The position numbers and the translations under genes are program-made. DNA of 64,000 bases from Effrenium voratum. Taxonomy: Eukaryota; Sar; Dinophyceae; Suessiales; Symbiodiniaceae. The notes beneath the pieces are model-generated. The model searched no databases. It worked only from the letters and a program-made list of their open reading frames with translations, and was not told the origin of the DNA. Of the stretch, positions 49,291-60,657 are shown in pieces. Location: the NCBI GenBank assembly GCA_963377175.1, contig CAUJNA010000575.1, positions 117,001-181,000 on the forward strand. The letters are read 5' to 3'. Position 1 is the stretch's first letter, and every line of letters starts with the position of its first letter.

Positions 49291-50007
49291 TGGAAGTCTA
49301 CCCCCGCGAACTTTCATTTGCTGAAATGTTTTTCCCCCCGCTGGTTACGGCTTAAGCAAATGGAAGATAAGCGCCATGGGTCCCTCCAATGCAGACTTCA
49401 CACCCCCATACCTCACCTGCCAATCATCCAACACCTTCCAAACCATGCTATGCTAGTTGTTTAGTAACCATTTGGGTATGTTTTGTTGAATGGTTGGACT
49501 ATCCTACACCCAGAGCTGGTCTTTTGATCGGTGAGTTTGGTTGAACAACAGGGTTCCGCTGGTTTCAGCTTGACTCAAGTGCCATCTCTTTTTTCAACAG
49601 GACGCTTATGCCAACATCCTTTTTTGGGTGTAGCCATTTGGGCATGTATCCTTTTCAAGTGGAAGCACCCCTTCATATTTGTTGGTCGCCATTCGGGCAT
49701 GTATCATTTTCACGAACTCTCTACGAACATTCCTCCAATTCTCTACGAACATCCCTCCAATTCCAATTATCATGTTAAAATTGGATTTTGGTTGGTCGCC
49801 ATCTGGGCATGTATCTAGGGCTTGATTCCTCATTATTTTCAACCATCGTTCTTTTTAAACCCCAAATCTGTTTCCCCTGGGTGTTTGATGGTTTCCTGAA
49901 AAGATCCGGATCCCTGGAAAGAATGGACATGGAAGGTACCCCTAGATTCATGGGCAAAGTTAGCCATAGTCAAAACTGTAACCCCTAAATGGTATTTTGA
50001 TCAACCC
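49291..50007. other. Host intronic/repetitive DNA
   Basis: Contains three copies of GGTCGCCATTCGGGCATGTATC-like sequence (about 49,625, 49,682, 49,793) and a CTAGGG-type MITE copy at 49,815-49,945. No exon seen. Confidence 0.45.
49815..49945 (+). repeat. CTAGGGGTTGATTCC family, copy 3
   Basis: CTAGGGCTTGATTCCTC at the left, TTTCAACCATCGTTCTTTTT, GGGTGTTTGATGGTTTCC and GGTACCCCTAG at the right. Confidence 0.7.
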
Positions 50008-50046
50008 CCCCCCCCCCAAAAAAAAATAAATAAATAAATAAATAAA
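50008..50046. repeat. Poly-C/poly-A then TAAA microsatellite
   Basis: C13, A9 and (TAAA)n in succession. Confidence 0.9.
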
Positions 50047-51045
50047 ACAAGATAACAATATTAAAGGACCGGATAACCCCACATGCTATGTTTTTTCTCA
50101 AGGATGTGAGTTCAAATGTCCACACACATGTACCGTGCGCCCCTTGTATGGATGCGATTACAGAGCAGGTCTAGCGCGCTTTTTTCATCGCAGGCGTTGC
50201 TAACCTACTGCAGCCCGAGCCGCTAATCAACAAAACAAAGCAAGTTCGAGACATTCTCGAACTTAGTCCATCTTGTTAGATTATTGGCTGCGCCGCACGT
50301 GCATCTCAGGAGGTCATCTTGCAGCTCAGCATCGGAGAAGATCTGGACACTTTCCCAAAGAGAAATAGCACTGTGGTATCCGTTGGACGATGAAGTCAAG
50401 CTTTTTCAGTCAGATGTCCATCTCAAGGCTTCTCCGCGGGGAACCTGCAGGGCCTGCCTTCCTGAAAGGTTCCAATGAAGGTGCGCGCTGCGGCTGGAAT
50501 GTCGACAGAACGCGGACCGCTCCGCCTACATTGTGAATCCATCAGCAGCGCCGAGGGCTTGGCAGGGCAGCCGTGGAGCAGCTTATCCAACTTGAAGAAG
50601 ATGCCCCATGGCTGGCCTTGGATGTTCAAACTCATGGCTGTGAAACAACAAGGCAGTTGGAGACAACCTCAAGAAGCTTGAGCCGTGCGCAAGTGGTTGT
50701 GCTGCAAGCTTGTGGCAGGGCTCATGAACATCGCGGAGACAACTAGCATGCGTTCTGTCACCTCACCCCGCAAACAACTGCCATGCGATCGAACTGCTCA
50801 ACATTCTTCTGCAAACTTCTGACAACACTTCTGCAATCTTCTGCCAACTTCTGACAAAACTTCTGCAAAATATAAGTTCGTGACCCTGGACACAAAGCTT
50901 CTGCGAGCCCAATCTCAACATCCAACAGCTTGCCTCACAATGCACCCTGCCTCATGTACTCACAGCTCTGCACTTACACAAGCCTTGTAGACGACCCTTT
51001 AGACATCCGAGAAGTGTGAGTGAGTGTGAGTATGAATGCGAGCGA
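50047..51045. other. Host sequence without assignable gene
   Basis: Moderate GC; short open frames on both strands between 50,280 and 50,690 have no recognised domain. At about 50,805-50,880 an AACTTCTGACAAAACTTCTG-type short tandem repeat occurs. Confidence 0.35.
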
Positions 51046-51049
51046 ATGA

Positions 51050-52222
51050 GTGACAAAATGCTGCCCCTGCCACACAAACACACACCCAGATGCACAGAAT
51101 GCTGCGGCTGCCACGACTTCGGCAACGGCATCGCCAAAGTGCTGCGCCTGCCACGATTTCGCAACGGCATCGCCAAAGTGCTGCGCCTGCCACGATTTCG
51201 CACGCCCCCCGCCGCGCGCGCGACAACATCCTGTCCCTCTAGACAGCTGCCGAATGCGACCCCTGCCACACAAACACACACCCAGATGCACAGAATGCTG
51301 CGCCTGCCACGACTTCGGCAACGGCATCGCCAAAGTGCTGCGCCTGCCACGATTTCGCAACGGCATCGCCAAAGTGCTGCGCCTGCCACGATTTCGCACG
51401 CCCCCCGCCGCGCGCGCGACAACATCCTGTCCCTCTAGACAGCTGCCGAATGCGACCCCTGCCACACAAACACACACCCAGATGCACAGAATGCTGCGCC
51501 TGCCACGACTTCGGCAACGGCATCGCCAAAGTGCTGCGCCTGCCACGATTTCGCAACGGCATCGCCAAAGTGCTGCGCCTGCCACGATTTCGCACACCCC
51601 CCGCCGCGCGCGCGACAACATCCTGTCCCTCTAGACAGCTGCCGAATGCGACCCCTGCCACACAAACACACACCCAGATGCACAGAATGCTGCGCCTGCC
51701 ACGACTTCGGCAACGGCATCGCCAAAGTGCTGCGCCTGCCACGATTTCGCAACGGCATCGCCAAAGTGCTGCGCCTGCCACGATTTCGCACACCCCCCGC
51801 CGCGCGCGCGACAACATCCTGTCCCTCTAGACAGCTGCCGAATGCGACCCCTGCCACACAAACACACACCCAGATGCACAGAATGCTGCGCCTGCCACGA
51901 CTTCGGCAACGGCATCGCCAAAGTGCTGCGCCTGCCACGATTTCGCAACGGCATCGCCAAAGTGCTGCGCCTGCCACGATTTCGCACGCCCCCCGCCGCG
52001 CGCGCGACAACATCCTGTCCCTCTAGACAGCTGCCGAATGCGACCCCTGCCACACAAACACACACCCAGATGCACAGAATGCTGCGCCTGCCACGACTTC
52101 GGCAACGGCATCGCCAAAGTGCTGCGCCTGCCACGATTTCGCAACGGCATCGCCAAAGTGCTGCGCCTGCCACGATTTCGCACGCCCCCCGCCGCGCGCG
52201 CGACAACATCCTGTCCCTCTAG
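51050..52222. repeat. 196-bp satellite, about six units
   Basis: Near-identical 196-bp units follow each other (boundaries near 51,240, 51,436, 51,632, 51,828, 52,024). Each unit contains two to three internal copies of GCATCGCCAAAGTGCTGCGC then CTGCCACGA, and a GCCGCGCGCGCGAC block. It is open on both strands, giving long artificial ORFs. Confidence 0.95.
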
Positions 52223-52535
52223 TGAGTGTGAGTGAGTGAGTGTGAGTGAGTGAGTGAGTGTGAGCGAGTGAGTGAGTGAGTGAGTGAATGAGAGTGAGTG
52301 AATGAGAGTGAGTGTGAGTGAGTGAGTGTGAGTGAGCGTGAGTGAGTGAGTGTGAGTGAGCGTGAGTGAGTGAGTGTGAGTGAGTGTGAGTGAGTGAGTG
52401 TGAGTGAGTGTGAGTGAGTGAGTGTGAGTGAGTGTGAGTGACTGAGTGAGTGAGTGAGTGAGCGAGTGTGAGTGAGTGAGTGTGAGTTGAGTGAGTGTGA
52501 GTTGAGTGAGTGAGAGTGAGTGAGTGAGTGAGACG
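52222..52535. repeat. GAGTGAGTGT microsatellite array
   Basis: About 310 bp of GAGT/GTGA units with higher-order GTGAGTGAGTGTGAGTGAGC phrases, directly abutting the satellite, then a GGAGGAGGAGG tract to about 52,565. Confidence 0.95.
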
Positions 52536-53552
52536 GAGACGAGCGGGAGGAGGAGGAGGAGGAGACGCGGCGCGCGGACGACGAGCGGAAAAAGTAAGAA
52601 CCCCACACAAAGATGTGGGGAAATAGTAATATTTGTATATACAATTTTGAATATCGAACTATAATTATGTCAGTTATACTGGGGGCCCTACATATATATA
52701 CGTACACATTTGAATATCAACAAAAGTTTTAAAAAAAAAACGTTTAGCAGGAGCAGAAAGCAACCGAGATCCCTCCAAGTCCAACGGCCCATGGCCCCAA
52801 AGCTCCGCTCGCTCGCAGGGGGTGAGCCGCCGCCGCCTGCGCCGGTGCTGCGACTCTTCCGGCGCCTTGAGGCGGCCGCCTGCAGGCCAGGTGGCCGGGC
52901 GGTCGGGTGGCCGGTGGCGTGGTGTCCAAGACTTTGGGTGCATTTGACTGTTAAAGTGGGGCTTCCACCAGTAAATTGATTAGGGAGAAATCCCTTTTTG
53001 GAAAACCCGCCCAAAGTGGAGATCAGCTACGTAGTCAGTGACGCCTGGTGTCCAAGCCGTTTATCCCTTTTGGAAAACACACCCAAAGTGGAAATCAGTT
53101 TAGTGGGGTTTCCAACAGTAAATTGAGTAGAAATCCAGTGACCCTCTGGTGGATTTGAGGTGTGAGTGTGATTTTGGGGTTAAGGGTTTTTAGGGGAGGT
53201 GTTTGATGGAGCCACAATGCTTTTACTTGGGTGTTTCTTTTGAAGGTACCATTTTTAGGTTGGTTTCAAGGGAAACCAACAGGAACCCATATCTACCGGG
53301 GAAACCTTGTGACTTTCATGGAACCTGCTTAAGATGTCAGATGTTCTGAAACAAGACCCACTTGCAACATGTTGTACACATGTACATATATGAATATATT
53401 TATAGAGATGTGCGCTTGCACGAATATGTATATACCTATTCCTCAAACTACTCTTAACCACAGGGAATCCACCAACCATTTTTGGCGCAACAACCCATAT
53501 TTCACTTGGCATTTTAAGGGTCCAGGTATATGTAGATCCATATCTACATATA
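52536..53552. other. Host intronic DNA
   Basis: A GC-rich patch at about 52,780-52,930 is open on both strands but without recognisable protein family. Repeated phrase TTTTTGGAAAACCCGCCCAAAG / TTTTGGAAAACACACCCAAAG at about 52,996 and 53,070 marks a local duplication. Confidence 0.35.
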
Positions 53553-53663
53553 CTCAGTTGTTCAGTGGCACCCTTTTTCCCTTTTTTTTGGGTGGCTGCC
53601 CCACTAAAAATCCGGTCTTCCCCAAAAGGGTTCCCTTTTGTTCCAGGGTCACTGAACAACTGG
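53553..53663 (+). repeat. CAGTTGTTCAGTG MITE with TATA flank duplication
   Basis: CTCAGTTGTTCAGTGGCACC ... GGGTCACTGAACAACTG, flanked left by ACATATA and right by TATATG, suggesting a TA or TATA target duplication. Confidence 0.85.
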
Positions 53664-53810
53664 GTATATGTTATATACTTATTTCTAAATGTATTTCTAT
53701 ATTTATATAACACACATAAAAATAAATACATAAATGAGTATACGGGCATTGTGTATATATATATATATGTGTATACTCATTTCTATATGCATTTCCGTGT
53801 CTCCGTTCAG

Positions 53811-53921
53811 ACCAGGTGGCCTTCGGATGCGAAGGTTCGACTCGGTAGGCTGCGCGAGAGCTTCGGCTGGCCGCTGCTGTGCAGCCGCCTGGGCATGGCT
53901 GCGGTCTACGACGGCCAGGGG
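53811..53921 (+). CDS. 2OG-Fe(II) dioxygenase exon (pre-HxD segment)
   Basis: CTCCGTTCAG acceptor, phase 0, GT donor at 53,922. Reads RLRESFGWPLLCSRLGMAAV then YDGQG. In prolyl-4-hydroxylase/EGL-9-type oxygenases the strand L-x-x-Y-x-G-x-G immediately precedes the iron-binding H-x-D. The next exon (54,771) begins ACYAQHRDNEW, giving the expected continuation in phase 0. The enzyme family hydroxylates proline or related residues using Fe(II) and 2-oxoglutarate. Confidence 0.6.
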
Positions 53922-54054
53922 GTTGGGGGCCCAGCACCACAGGCTGCAGAATTTTTGGAGAGGTGCACCACCCTGGGAATGCCACTATTTGTTGGTATTT
54001 ATAGGAGAATCATCAGAATTTCAGGGTTTCTTAGGTGCAGAATCTTTTGATCAT

Positions 54055-54194
54055 ATGGGTGTGGTTGTCAAAACCGCTTTGGGATCCCATTTTGGTTGGT
54101 AGGTGAGTTCACCACCCATTTTAGAACCTATTTTAGTGGTTGGATTGGGATGTTCACTGGGGGTACGTTTTGGATTTTGACCCACGGCCATATG
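54055..54194 (+). repeat. GGCTGTGGGTCAAAA MITE, copy 3
   Basis: ATGGGTGTGGTTGTCAAAACC ... GGATTTTGACCCACGGCC with ATTGGGATGTTCACTGGGGG near the right end. A partial TACTGTGGATGG-family piece precedes it (about 53,985-54,042). Confidence 0.75.
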
Positions 54195-54306
54195 GGTATG
54201 GGTCAAAATTAAACCACCAGGATATGGACCGCAGGTTTTGGTCCATGTTGCCACTTACCAGGGCAACCCATTTTGGGGTTACCCCAATTTGACCCACAGC
54301 CACATG
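54191..54306 (+). repeat. Second-type GGGTCAAA MITE, copy 4
   Basis: TATGGGTATGGGTCAAAATT ... CAATTTGACCCACAGCCACA; shares CAGGGCAACCCATTTTGGGG with the other copies and directly abuts the previous element. Confidence 0.8.
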
Positions 54307-54770
54307 AGGCAACGATTTGTGTGGTCGATTTTGGCTGTTTGATGATTTTGGGCTTTGGCTTTCACTGATTTTGGCCGAATGTGGGCCGTTTTGGGCCGAT
54401 ATTTCATGATTTTGGGACCTGCTTTTCACTGTTTTTGACCGATTTCCGCCGGTTGTTGGTCCATGAGAGAAACCTGGTCGTGGACAGTTTGTTTTTAACG
54501 TCTTGCCACTTTCTGCGAGGCAATCCAACCGAGTGATCAGAAGGTCATGGGAATTACACTTCAGTGGCCTTCATTCAGTGTCACTGATTGGTCAGGGTGG
54601 TTCCTTTGGCCATTAAGGTAAGCAGGGGAAAAACTATCATGCACATGGGGCATGGTCGGAATAGGGAGAAGGATCTTGCTGAAACCTGCTTGTGGGTTTG
54701 GAATCCCTTCGTTTCCCCCCCAAAAGGCCAAAGGCCCTAGCACGTTCTTTGCCTTTTCTGGCGTCCAGAG

Positions 54771-54824
54771 GCCTGCTATGCGCAGCACCGGGACAACGAG
54801 TGGCAGCGGCACTTGACGCCAAAG
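54771..54824 (+). CDS. 2OG-Fe(II) dioxygenase exon with HxD motif
   Basis: After the acceptor GTCCAGAG the frame gives ACYAQHRDNEWQRHLTPK, then GT donor at 54,825. Y-x-x-H-x-D-N is the metal-binding start of the double-stranded beta-helix in this family (first His and Asp of the facial triad). Only 54 bp, but phase, splice sites and motif order agree with the exons on both sides. Confidence 0.6.
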
Positions 54825-55001
54825 GTGCCGAAGCAGGCAGTGGGGGGAGCTGAGCTTGCCGCAAGTGGTTCTCTCGCGAGCAAATTCCGATGGCTCAACC
54901 CAAAAACGTTGCCCAAAATGGCACCACTGGAGCAAATGCAAAGCAACACGCGAAGTTCCGCGCAGCTGACCGAAGTCTTTTCGATTTTGAGCCACATCCA
55001 A

Positions 55002-55112
55002 TCAGTTGTTCAGTGGCACCCCTTGTTCAGTGGCTGCCCCACTAAAAATCCGGTCTTCCCCAAAAAGGGTTCCAACTTTTTCTCCAGGTCACTGGGTCAC
55101 TGAACAACTGAG
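55002..55112 (+). repeat. CAGTTGTTCAGTG MITE, internally shortened copy
   Basis: Left TCAGTTGTTCAGTGGCACCC, right CACTGAACAACTGAG; part of the T-rich core is missing and TCACTGGG is duplicated near the right end. Confidence 0.8.
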
Positions 55113-55242
55113 AATGTGGCCCAAAATGGCACCACTTGGCAACTCAAAGTTCTGCGTAACTGACCAAAGTGTTTTTTATTCTTTTTAATGAGCCACACCC
55201 AACTGGGTCGTTTGGTGCCTCACGAAGGCAGAAAGTAGGCCC

Positions 55243-55335
55243 AAGGCGTCCGGACGTGGTACGGCGATGTTTTCGTTGAGGCGGCGCCCAGCAGCGAGGG
55301 CGAAGCCAAGCGCCGGCGCCTGGACTTTCAGGGGC
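55243..55335 (+). CDS. Possible host exon
   Basis: GC-rich and open: GVRTWYGDVFVEAAPSSEGE then KRRRLDFQ. It lies among the dioxygenase exons but does not match an expected motif; it could be a lineage-specific insert or a different gene. Confidence 0.3.
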
Positions 55336-55353
55336 CGATAGGCGGGACCGGCG

Positions 55354-55492
55354 GTGGGGTTTGGGTTGGGTGGGGTTTGGGGTTGGGTTGGGTTGGGTTG
55401 GGTGGCTGGGGTTTGGGTTGGGTGGGGTTTGGTTGGGTGGGGTTTGGGTTGGGTTGGGTTGGGTGGGTGGGTGAGAGGGTGGGTGGCTGGGG
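55354..55492. repeat. GGGTTGGGT G-rich tandem repeat
   Basis: About 140 bp of GGGTTTGGGTTGGGTGG units, quadruplex-prone. Confidence 0.9.
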
Positions 55493-57560
55493 TTCTAAGG
55501 CAGGTTTCGAATTCGAACTGCTACAAAATCTGCCAAGCGTTGCCTGTCATCGGGATGGGGGCTCATGTGGGGAGGGGCCTGATAAATATTAGCCTTCACC
55601 TAAGGTGTCCCGTCTTGGCGCTTGGCTTCCTTGCTTGGGGGCTGGGCATCCCTAGTGACAGTCACTTGTGGGCTTTGGGTGGTTGAGTCTGGCCTTAGCG
55701 CAGTCACCTGCGCGGAGCTCGGGCATGGACGGTCCTGTGGTTTCCTTGAACATGTAACTGGGGTCATTATTTTGACCGTTTCTAGGGGTTATCAAAGTCA
55801 GAAAATGGGGTTGTTTCCCTTACCCATCACTTGGGGGTGACTTTGATCATGGTAAATTAATGAGGCCAGTGTAAACCAAGCACAGATGGGCGGGTGACAA
55901 ACCAATGGGCTCCTTGTAGGACCCTCTGAACTGTCCTGCTGAAAAAAAAACAAAAACAAAAACTCTCCCCAATATCTGCGCGTTTTGACTCAAAACTTGG
56001 TGTCGAAGCCAGCCATCCGGTTCCTCAGCCTTTTAGCTTTTTAGTATTTAGTGGGGGGATCACACCAAAAGTTATTAAACCAATAAGTTATTCACTTTTA
56101 ACACACCAAAAGTTGTTAGTCTCCATTTATCTCACGAACAGTTGTTCACTTTGAGCGGGGGATCTGACAACGGGCTTTGAAAGCTTGAAGTAGTCAGTGC
56201 CAAGCGGCTGGACGCGGGTCTGACCACAACTTTTGGGGACCACGGCCATTTTCACCAACTCCAAGGCTAGGCTTGACATGATCCTATGGCCATTTGGGGT
56301 CCCTTGGCTCTTTTTGTTTTCATAGGCGCTTGGATGAACTTCCGCGAGCTCACCATGCACCTCGTCTGCGGACTCTTTTTTGAGTCGGTGTCCGTTTTTT
56401 GGGACTGGTTCTGACTGCCTGAGTTCATGGACTTCACACTCTTTGGGAAGACCCTTTTAGTGGTGAATATAAAGTTTGGACCTTTTTAGATACTCACTCA
56501 GCAAGTGTGGGTTTTGAGGGAAATTCAAAGGACAGCCATCATTCGGGTGTCCCCTTATTTGGACACATACACCCTTCCAAGCCACCAACGGCGAAACCTG
56601 GTGGGCCTCTGAGTCAAGACATTGGTGGGTGTGCCGAATGCGCAGAAACAAAATTGTAAACACCCTACTTCGGACCCGCCCAAGAACTGCTTTTCCCCAC
56701 GTCCAAAACCCCCAAATGCTGTCTAAAAAGCAGTAGCTGGGGAAAGGGCAGGTTCCAACCAATTGGCAAATAGCTTTTCCCCATGTCCAGAACCCCAAGC
56801 GTGGCCCAGCTGAAGCCAAAAGGGGCAGGTTCCAACTCAATTCGGGTCGACCCGGCCCTCTCCCTTCAGGCTGGCCTACGTGAATCTGCCCGAGGCAGAT
56901 TCGATTCGTTCCGCTAGGGTTTTCAACACGGTGAGGCGCCGCCTAGAACCTCCAAATGGATGACCTGCATGGTTCTCCCCCCTAAAGCATCCAAAATGGT
57001 TGGTGTCCTGTTGGTTGCGCTTTTTTTAACACCACAAAAAGGCCCCTTAAAACAAGACACACTGGGTGTGTCTGTCTTTTGTATCCCCCATTTTAGGTAG
57101 CGGGAAACCGCCCATTAGGATGTCTATTGCTTAACCCAAACGCATGTGTGTTGGCTTCCTTGATGGCTGCGGGTCTTGAGTGCGGGGGTGAAGCCTACAG
57201 CTGCCCAGCCATTGGGGTCGAAGATTCAGAAAGGAGGGCCATTCTTTTTAGGATTTTTTTTTTCGTGTTTTTTTAGGAATTATTTTTGTTTTTCAGGGTG
57301 GGTGGCTTTTCGGCTTTTTGGCTTTTGTGGCTTTTACGTGGGTTTTGGTGGCTTTTGTGGCTTTTCATTTCGCATCCTCTGCATTCACAGTTCCTCTCTT
57401 TCGCATCCTCTGCATTGCCAGTTCCGTTGGCTTTTTGGCTTTGTGGCTTTTGGCGGCTTTCTGGCTTTGGCTTTTCGCATCCTCTGCTTTCCCAGTTGGT
57501 TTTTGGCCTTGGCTTCCTGCATCCTCAGCATCGCAAGTTCCTCTGCGATTAAAATACACG
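55493..57560. other. Host intronic DNA
   Basis: Includes a TTTTGTGGCTTTT degenerate tract (57,295-57,500). A short candidate exon near 56,870 (after CCCTTCAG: LAYVNLPEADS) is too weak to call. Confidence 0.35.
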
Positions 57561-58430
57561 CCAAATTGAATCATCACTTTTTCGATCATCATGCGACAGC
57601 TGCTTTTTAGATTCTTTGCCTGCCGTTTTACAGGGATTAGTTTGCCCGTGATTGAATCCTCACTTGTACCATGAGGCCTTGCCGCAGAGGAACTGATGAC
57701 CCCCCCGCTGCTTTTTGATATTTTTTTGGCCCTAATTGAATCATCACTTTTTCAATCATCGTGGGGGGGGCTGCCGCCCCCCCAGCCCCCCCGCTATTTT
57801 TTGCCCCTATTTGAATCATCACTTTTTCGATCATCATGCCACCGCTACTTTTTAGATTCTTTGCCCCTAATTGTTCGATCATCATGGGGGGGGCTGCCGC
57901 CCCCCCCAACCCCCCCGCCATTTTTCAGACTTTTTGCCCCTGATTGAATCATCACTTTTTCGATCTGCAGGGATTAATTTGCCCGTAATTGAACCCTCAC
58001 TTGTACCATGAGGCCTTGGCGCAGAGGCACTGATGCCCCCCCCGCTGCTTTTTGTTTTTAATATTTGTTTGGCCCATTGAATCATCACTTTTTCAATCAT
58101 CGTGCGGGGGCTGCCGCCCCCTCCCAATCCCCCCGCTATTTTTTGGACTTTTTGCTGCCCCGCGCCTTTAATTGAATCATCACTTTGTCAATCATCATGG
58201 GGGGGGCTGCCGCCCCCCCCCAACCCCCCCGCTATTTTTGGACTTTTTGCCCCTACTTGAATCATCACTTTTTCGATCATCATGCGACCGTTACTTTTTA
58301 GATTCTTTGCCCCTAATTTTTCGATCATCATGGGGGGGCTGCCGCCCCCCCTTCAAGGGGGCTGCCGCCCCCCCCCCACCCCCCTGCGCCTTTAATTGAA
58401 TCCTCACTTTTACCATGAGATGCGGGAAGC
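57560..58430. repeat. Array of ATCATCACTTTTTCGATCAT and GGGGGCTGCCGCCCCC units
   Basis: About eight alternations of an AT-rich unit (TTGAATCATCACTTTTTC, GATCATCATG) and a GC palindrome (GGGGGGCTGCCGCCCCCCCC), with TTTTTAGATTCTTTGCCCC between. The palindromes can form very stable hairpins. Confidence 0.9.
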
Positions 58431-60042
58431 CACTTTGCTGGTGATGCTGGCGATGTTGGCTGGACATGCGGGGGATGTTGAAAACGATGCTGGTGATGTT
58501 GACGGACGCGTAGAATACGTACATTTCGCGAGAAAATGCTGTAAATTACAGCATTTTAGTAGCCAGGACGGGATTCTGGCATATAGGTATCGCAGAATCC
58601 CAGAATAACTGATGGAGTTGTGGAGCACGCCCAAATTTTGTTTATGCTCGTACAGCCATGATTCTTAGCGGGCAGGCTTTTTTGTGTCTTGGGCCCTCAA
58701 AAAGGCCTTCCAACGGAGGTCCGCTTCGACAAGAACCAAAGGGGTCCTGTCCGATGCTTGCAGGTGCGAATCCCTCCAGCACTTGGGAGACCCCCAAGCT
58801 TACAGCTGGGGAAGAAACAACATGCCCCCCCACTCGGAGAAAGCCAGCACACGCACAGGCACACGCAGAGACACCAAAAACCAGCGCACGCACAGACACA
58901 CACAGACACGCAGACACGCAGACACACACAATTATTGTTCGACAGCCCTCCCAGAAAAGCAGTCAGGCTGCGGGTTGATGTCGTTTTTGACTTGGCGGGA
59001 CCGGTTTTTTGCGTGCTTGTCTGGCAACAATGTGTTTTTTGGGGGGTTGGTCCCCCCCCCAGTTTTAGATGCCGGTACCATCACCCAGCTGCTGCTTGTT
59101 CCCATGTCCGAACCGTCAAGCTCCGTGACTAAACATGGTAGAGATGAGGTGCTCAGACGCTCATGCGCCCCAAAGCAATACCTCCATTTGTCGATACGTC
59201 CCCGAAAATGGGAACATGTGTCTAGCAGTGACAGATTCCCTTTAAAACCAACAAGGGAAACTAAAAACATATGCTTCAGCAAATGGAAGACTTTGGCTTT
59301 CCATTGGTTTTCCTTTCAATCGAGCCCAGAACGGGTGCCCTCAAAAGAGGACACCCAATTGGCACCCTGGCTGTGAGCTATCAAACATCTGGGCTCATGT
59401 CCGATGGAGTGGATGGCGCAGAAAGCCGTGCGTGTGTCAATCTTTGATCTTAAAAAGAAGGCTTCCAAAGAAGGCTCCCCTCTTTTAGGTGAACAGGGTA
59501 CCTCCGAAAAAGCACAAAGCAACTGGGTTCGATAGGCAGGTTCGAGTTGCAATGACCCCAGAACTCAAGCCTTCCGAATGTGGTTTCCTTGTCGAGCTCT
59601 TCATGAATTCCTGAGCAGCAACCCCCACCAAATTGGGTTGTCAATCATACCCAAGGGAACCCAACCGGTGGTTGTTTAGACAGTAGTGGCTTAAGACCGT
59701 GATGGAAACAAGGCCGCGCTTCGATTGCGCTTCAAGAGCCGGATTTCCCAGGCAAGCCGCAAAACCGGAGTTTTCCCATCAACGGGGTCCCACTTGACTA
59801 CCCGTGCTCACTTGCCCAAAGGACAAGGAAAAAAGCTCAGGCGATATCCCCAAAGCATGCAGTGTGCTCGCACCACCCCGCAGCCATCGCAGAACCTCGT
59901 GGAACCCTGGTGGAAACCGTGGTGGAACCTTACCTCAGGGCCGCCCCGGACCACCCCGGAGCCTATTTGGGCTGAGACCCCAAAGCTTTCAGCTGTTGGG
60001 GAATAAAAGGTTCACCTTTTGGGACCTCTACTAAACATAGAA
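58431..60042. other. Host intronic DNA
   Basis: Contains ACACGCAGACAC-type short repeats (58,850-58,930). No exon supported. Confidence 0.35.
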
Positions 60043-60170
60043 CGTAGCAAAGGACGAAATCCTGCACCACCTAAGAAATCCTGGAATGATGATGACCCTG
60101 TAAATACCCACACAGACGTTCTGGTTTCCATGGCTTCTTAGGTGGTGCGAACGGATGTCCATCCACAGTA
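60043..60170 (+). repeat. TACTGTGGATGGACG MITE, copy C
   Basis: The left part AAGGACGAAATCCTGCACC is eroded at its outermost end; the right end GCGAACGGATGTCCATCCAC AGTA is intact; core CACCTAAGAAATCCTGG. Confidence 0.75.
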
Positions 60171-60243
60171 GGGTTCCCACTTGGTTACCCATAGGAAACG
60201 GGGACTTCGTGGCGCCAGGACTTTGGGGATGAGACAGAGACAG

Positions 60244-60359
60244 GGCAGGCCGCCGGGGGGCGGTTGCGGTGCTACGTGGCCACCAAGCGGGGGGACTTGG
60301 CCGGGGACACGGCGCGGGAGCTGAAGGCGCGACCGACCGACCCGTGCGACCCGGGCGGG
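60244..60359 (+). CDS. 2OG-Fe(II) dioxygenase exon (post-HxD strand)
   Basis: GACAG acceptor; frame GQAAGGRLRCYVATKRGDLA then GDTARELKARPTDPCDPGG; donor GG|GTTCG at 60,360. The pattern G-G-x-L-R-x-[YF]...G-D/G-x-x-A...P-x-G-G matches the strand after the HxD site in P4H/EGL-9-like enzymes, which carries on to the second iron-binding histidine in a later exon not found in the window. The exon encoding the intervening YLN segment was not identified. Confidence 0.55.
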
Positions 60360-60379
60360 GTTCGAAGGAATCACCGGTG

Positions 60380-60600
60380 AAGGTGGTCTGTTTTTTGTTT
60401 GAGGGCGCCCTTGTGTTGTGTTTTTTCGTTGTGTGTGCGTGTGTTTGTTTGTTTTTTTTTGGGGGGGGTCCAGAGGGCACAGAACAGGAACACGGTTTGT
60501 TTGTTGTTGTCTTTTTCTTTGGGGAGGGGTTGAGGGCACACAACAGGAAGACCGCTTGTTGTCGTTCTTTTTTGTGTGCCTAAAAAAAGACACCCGGGTG
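60380..60600. repeat. GTGTGTTTGTTTTTTT/GGGAGGGT... duplicated tract
   Basis: Two or three variants of GAGGGCACA(G/C)AACAGGAA(C/G)AC with T/G-rich spacers. Presumed intron following the dioxygenase exon. Confidence 0.55.
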
Positions 60601-60657
60601 GACCTGGTACTCGTGGTTGCGCGTTTGCAGTCAGAACCCTGAAAAGTGCGGACATAT

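Noticed and set aside
50284..50681. Pair of overlapping ORFs on both strands suggesting a host exon
   Set aside because: Both strands are equally open, no splice sites or family pattern decide between them.
51050..52606. Long overlapping ORFs on both strands (126-259 codons)
   Set aside because: The 196-bp satellite is not a multiple of three out of frame with stops and lacks stops on both strands; the ORFs repeat identically with the unit.
55354..55492. Interstitial telomere
   Set aside because: GGGTTGGGT units differ from TTTAGGG/TTAGGG and drift in length; treated as a G-rich minisatellite.
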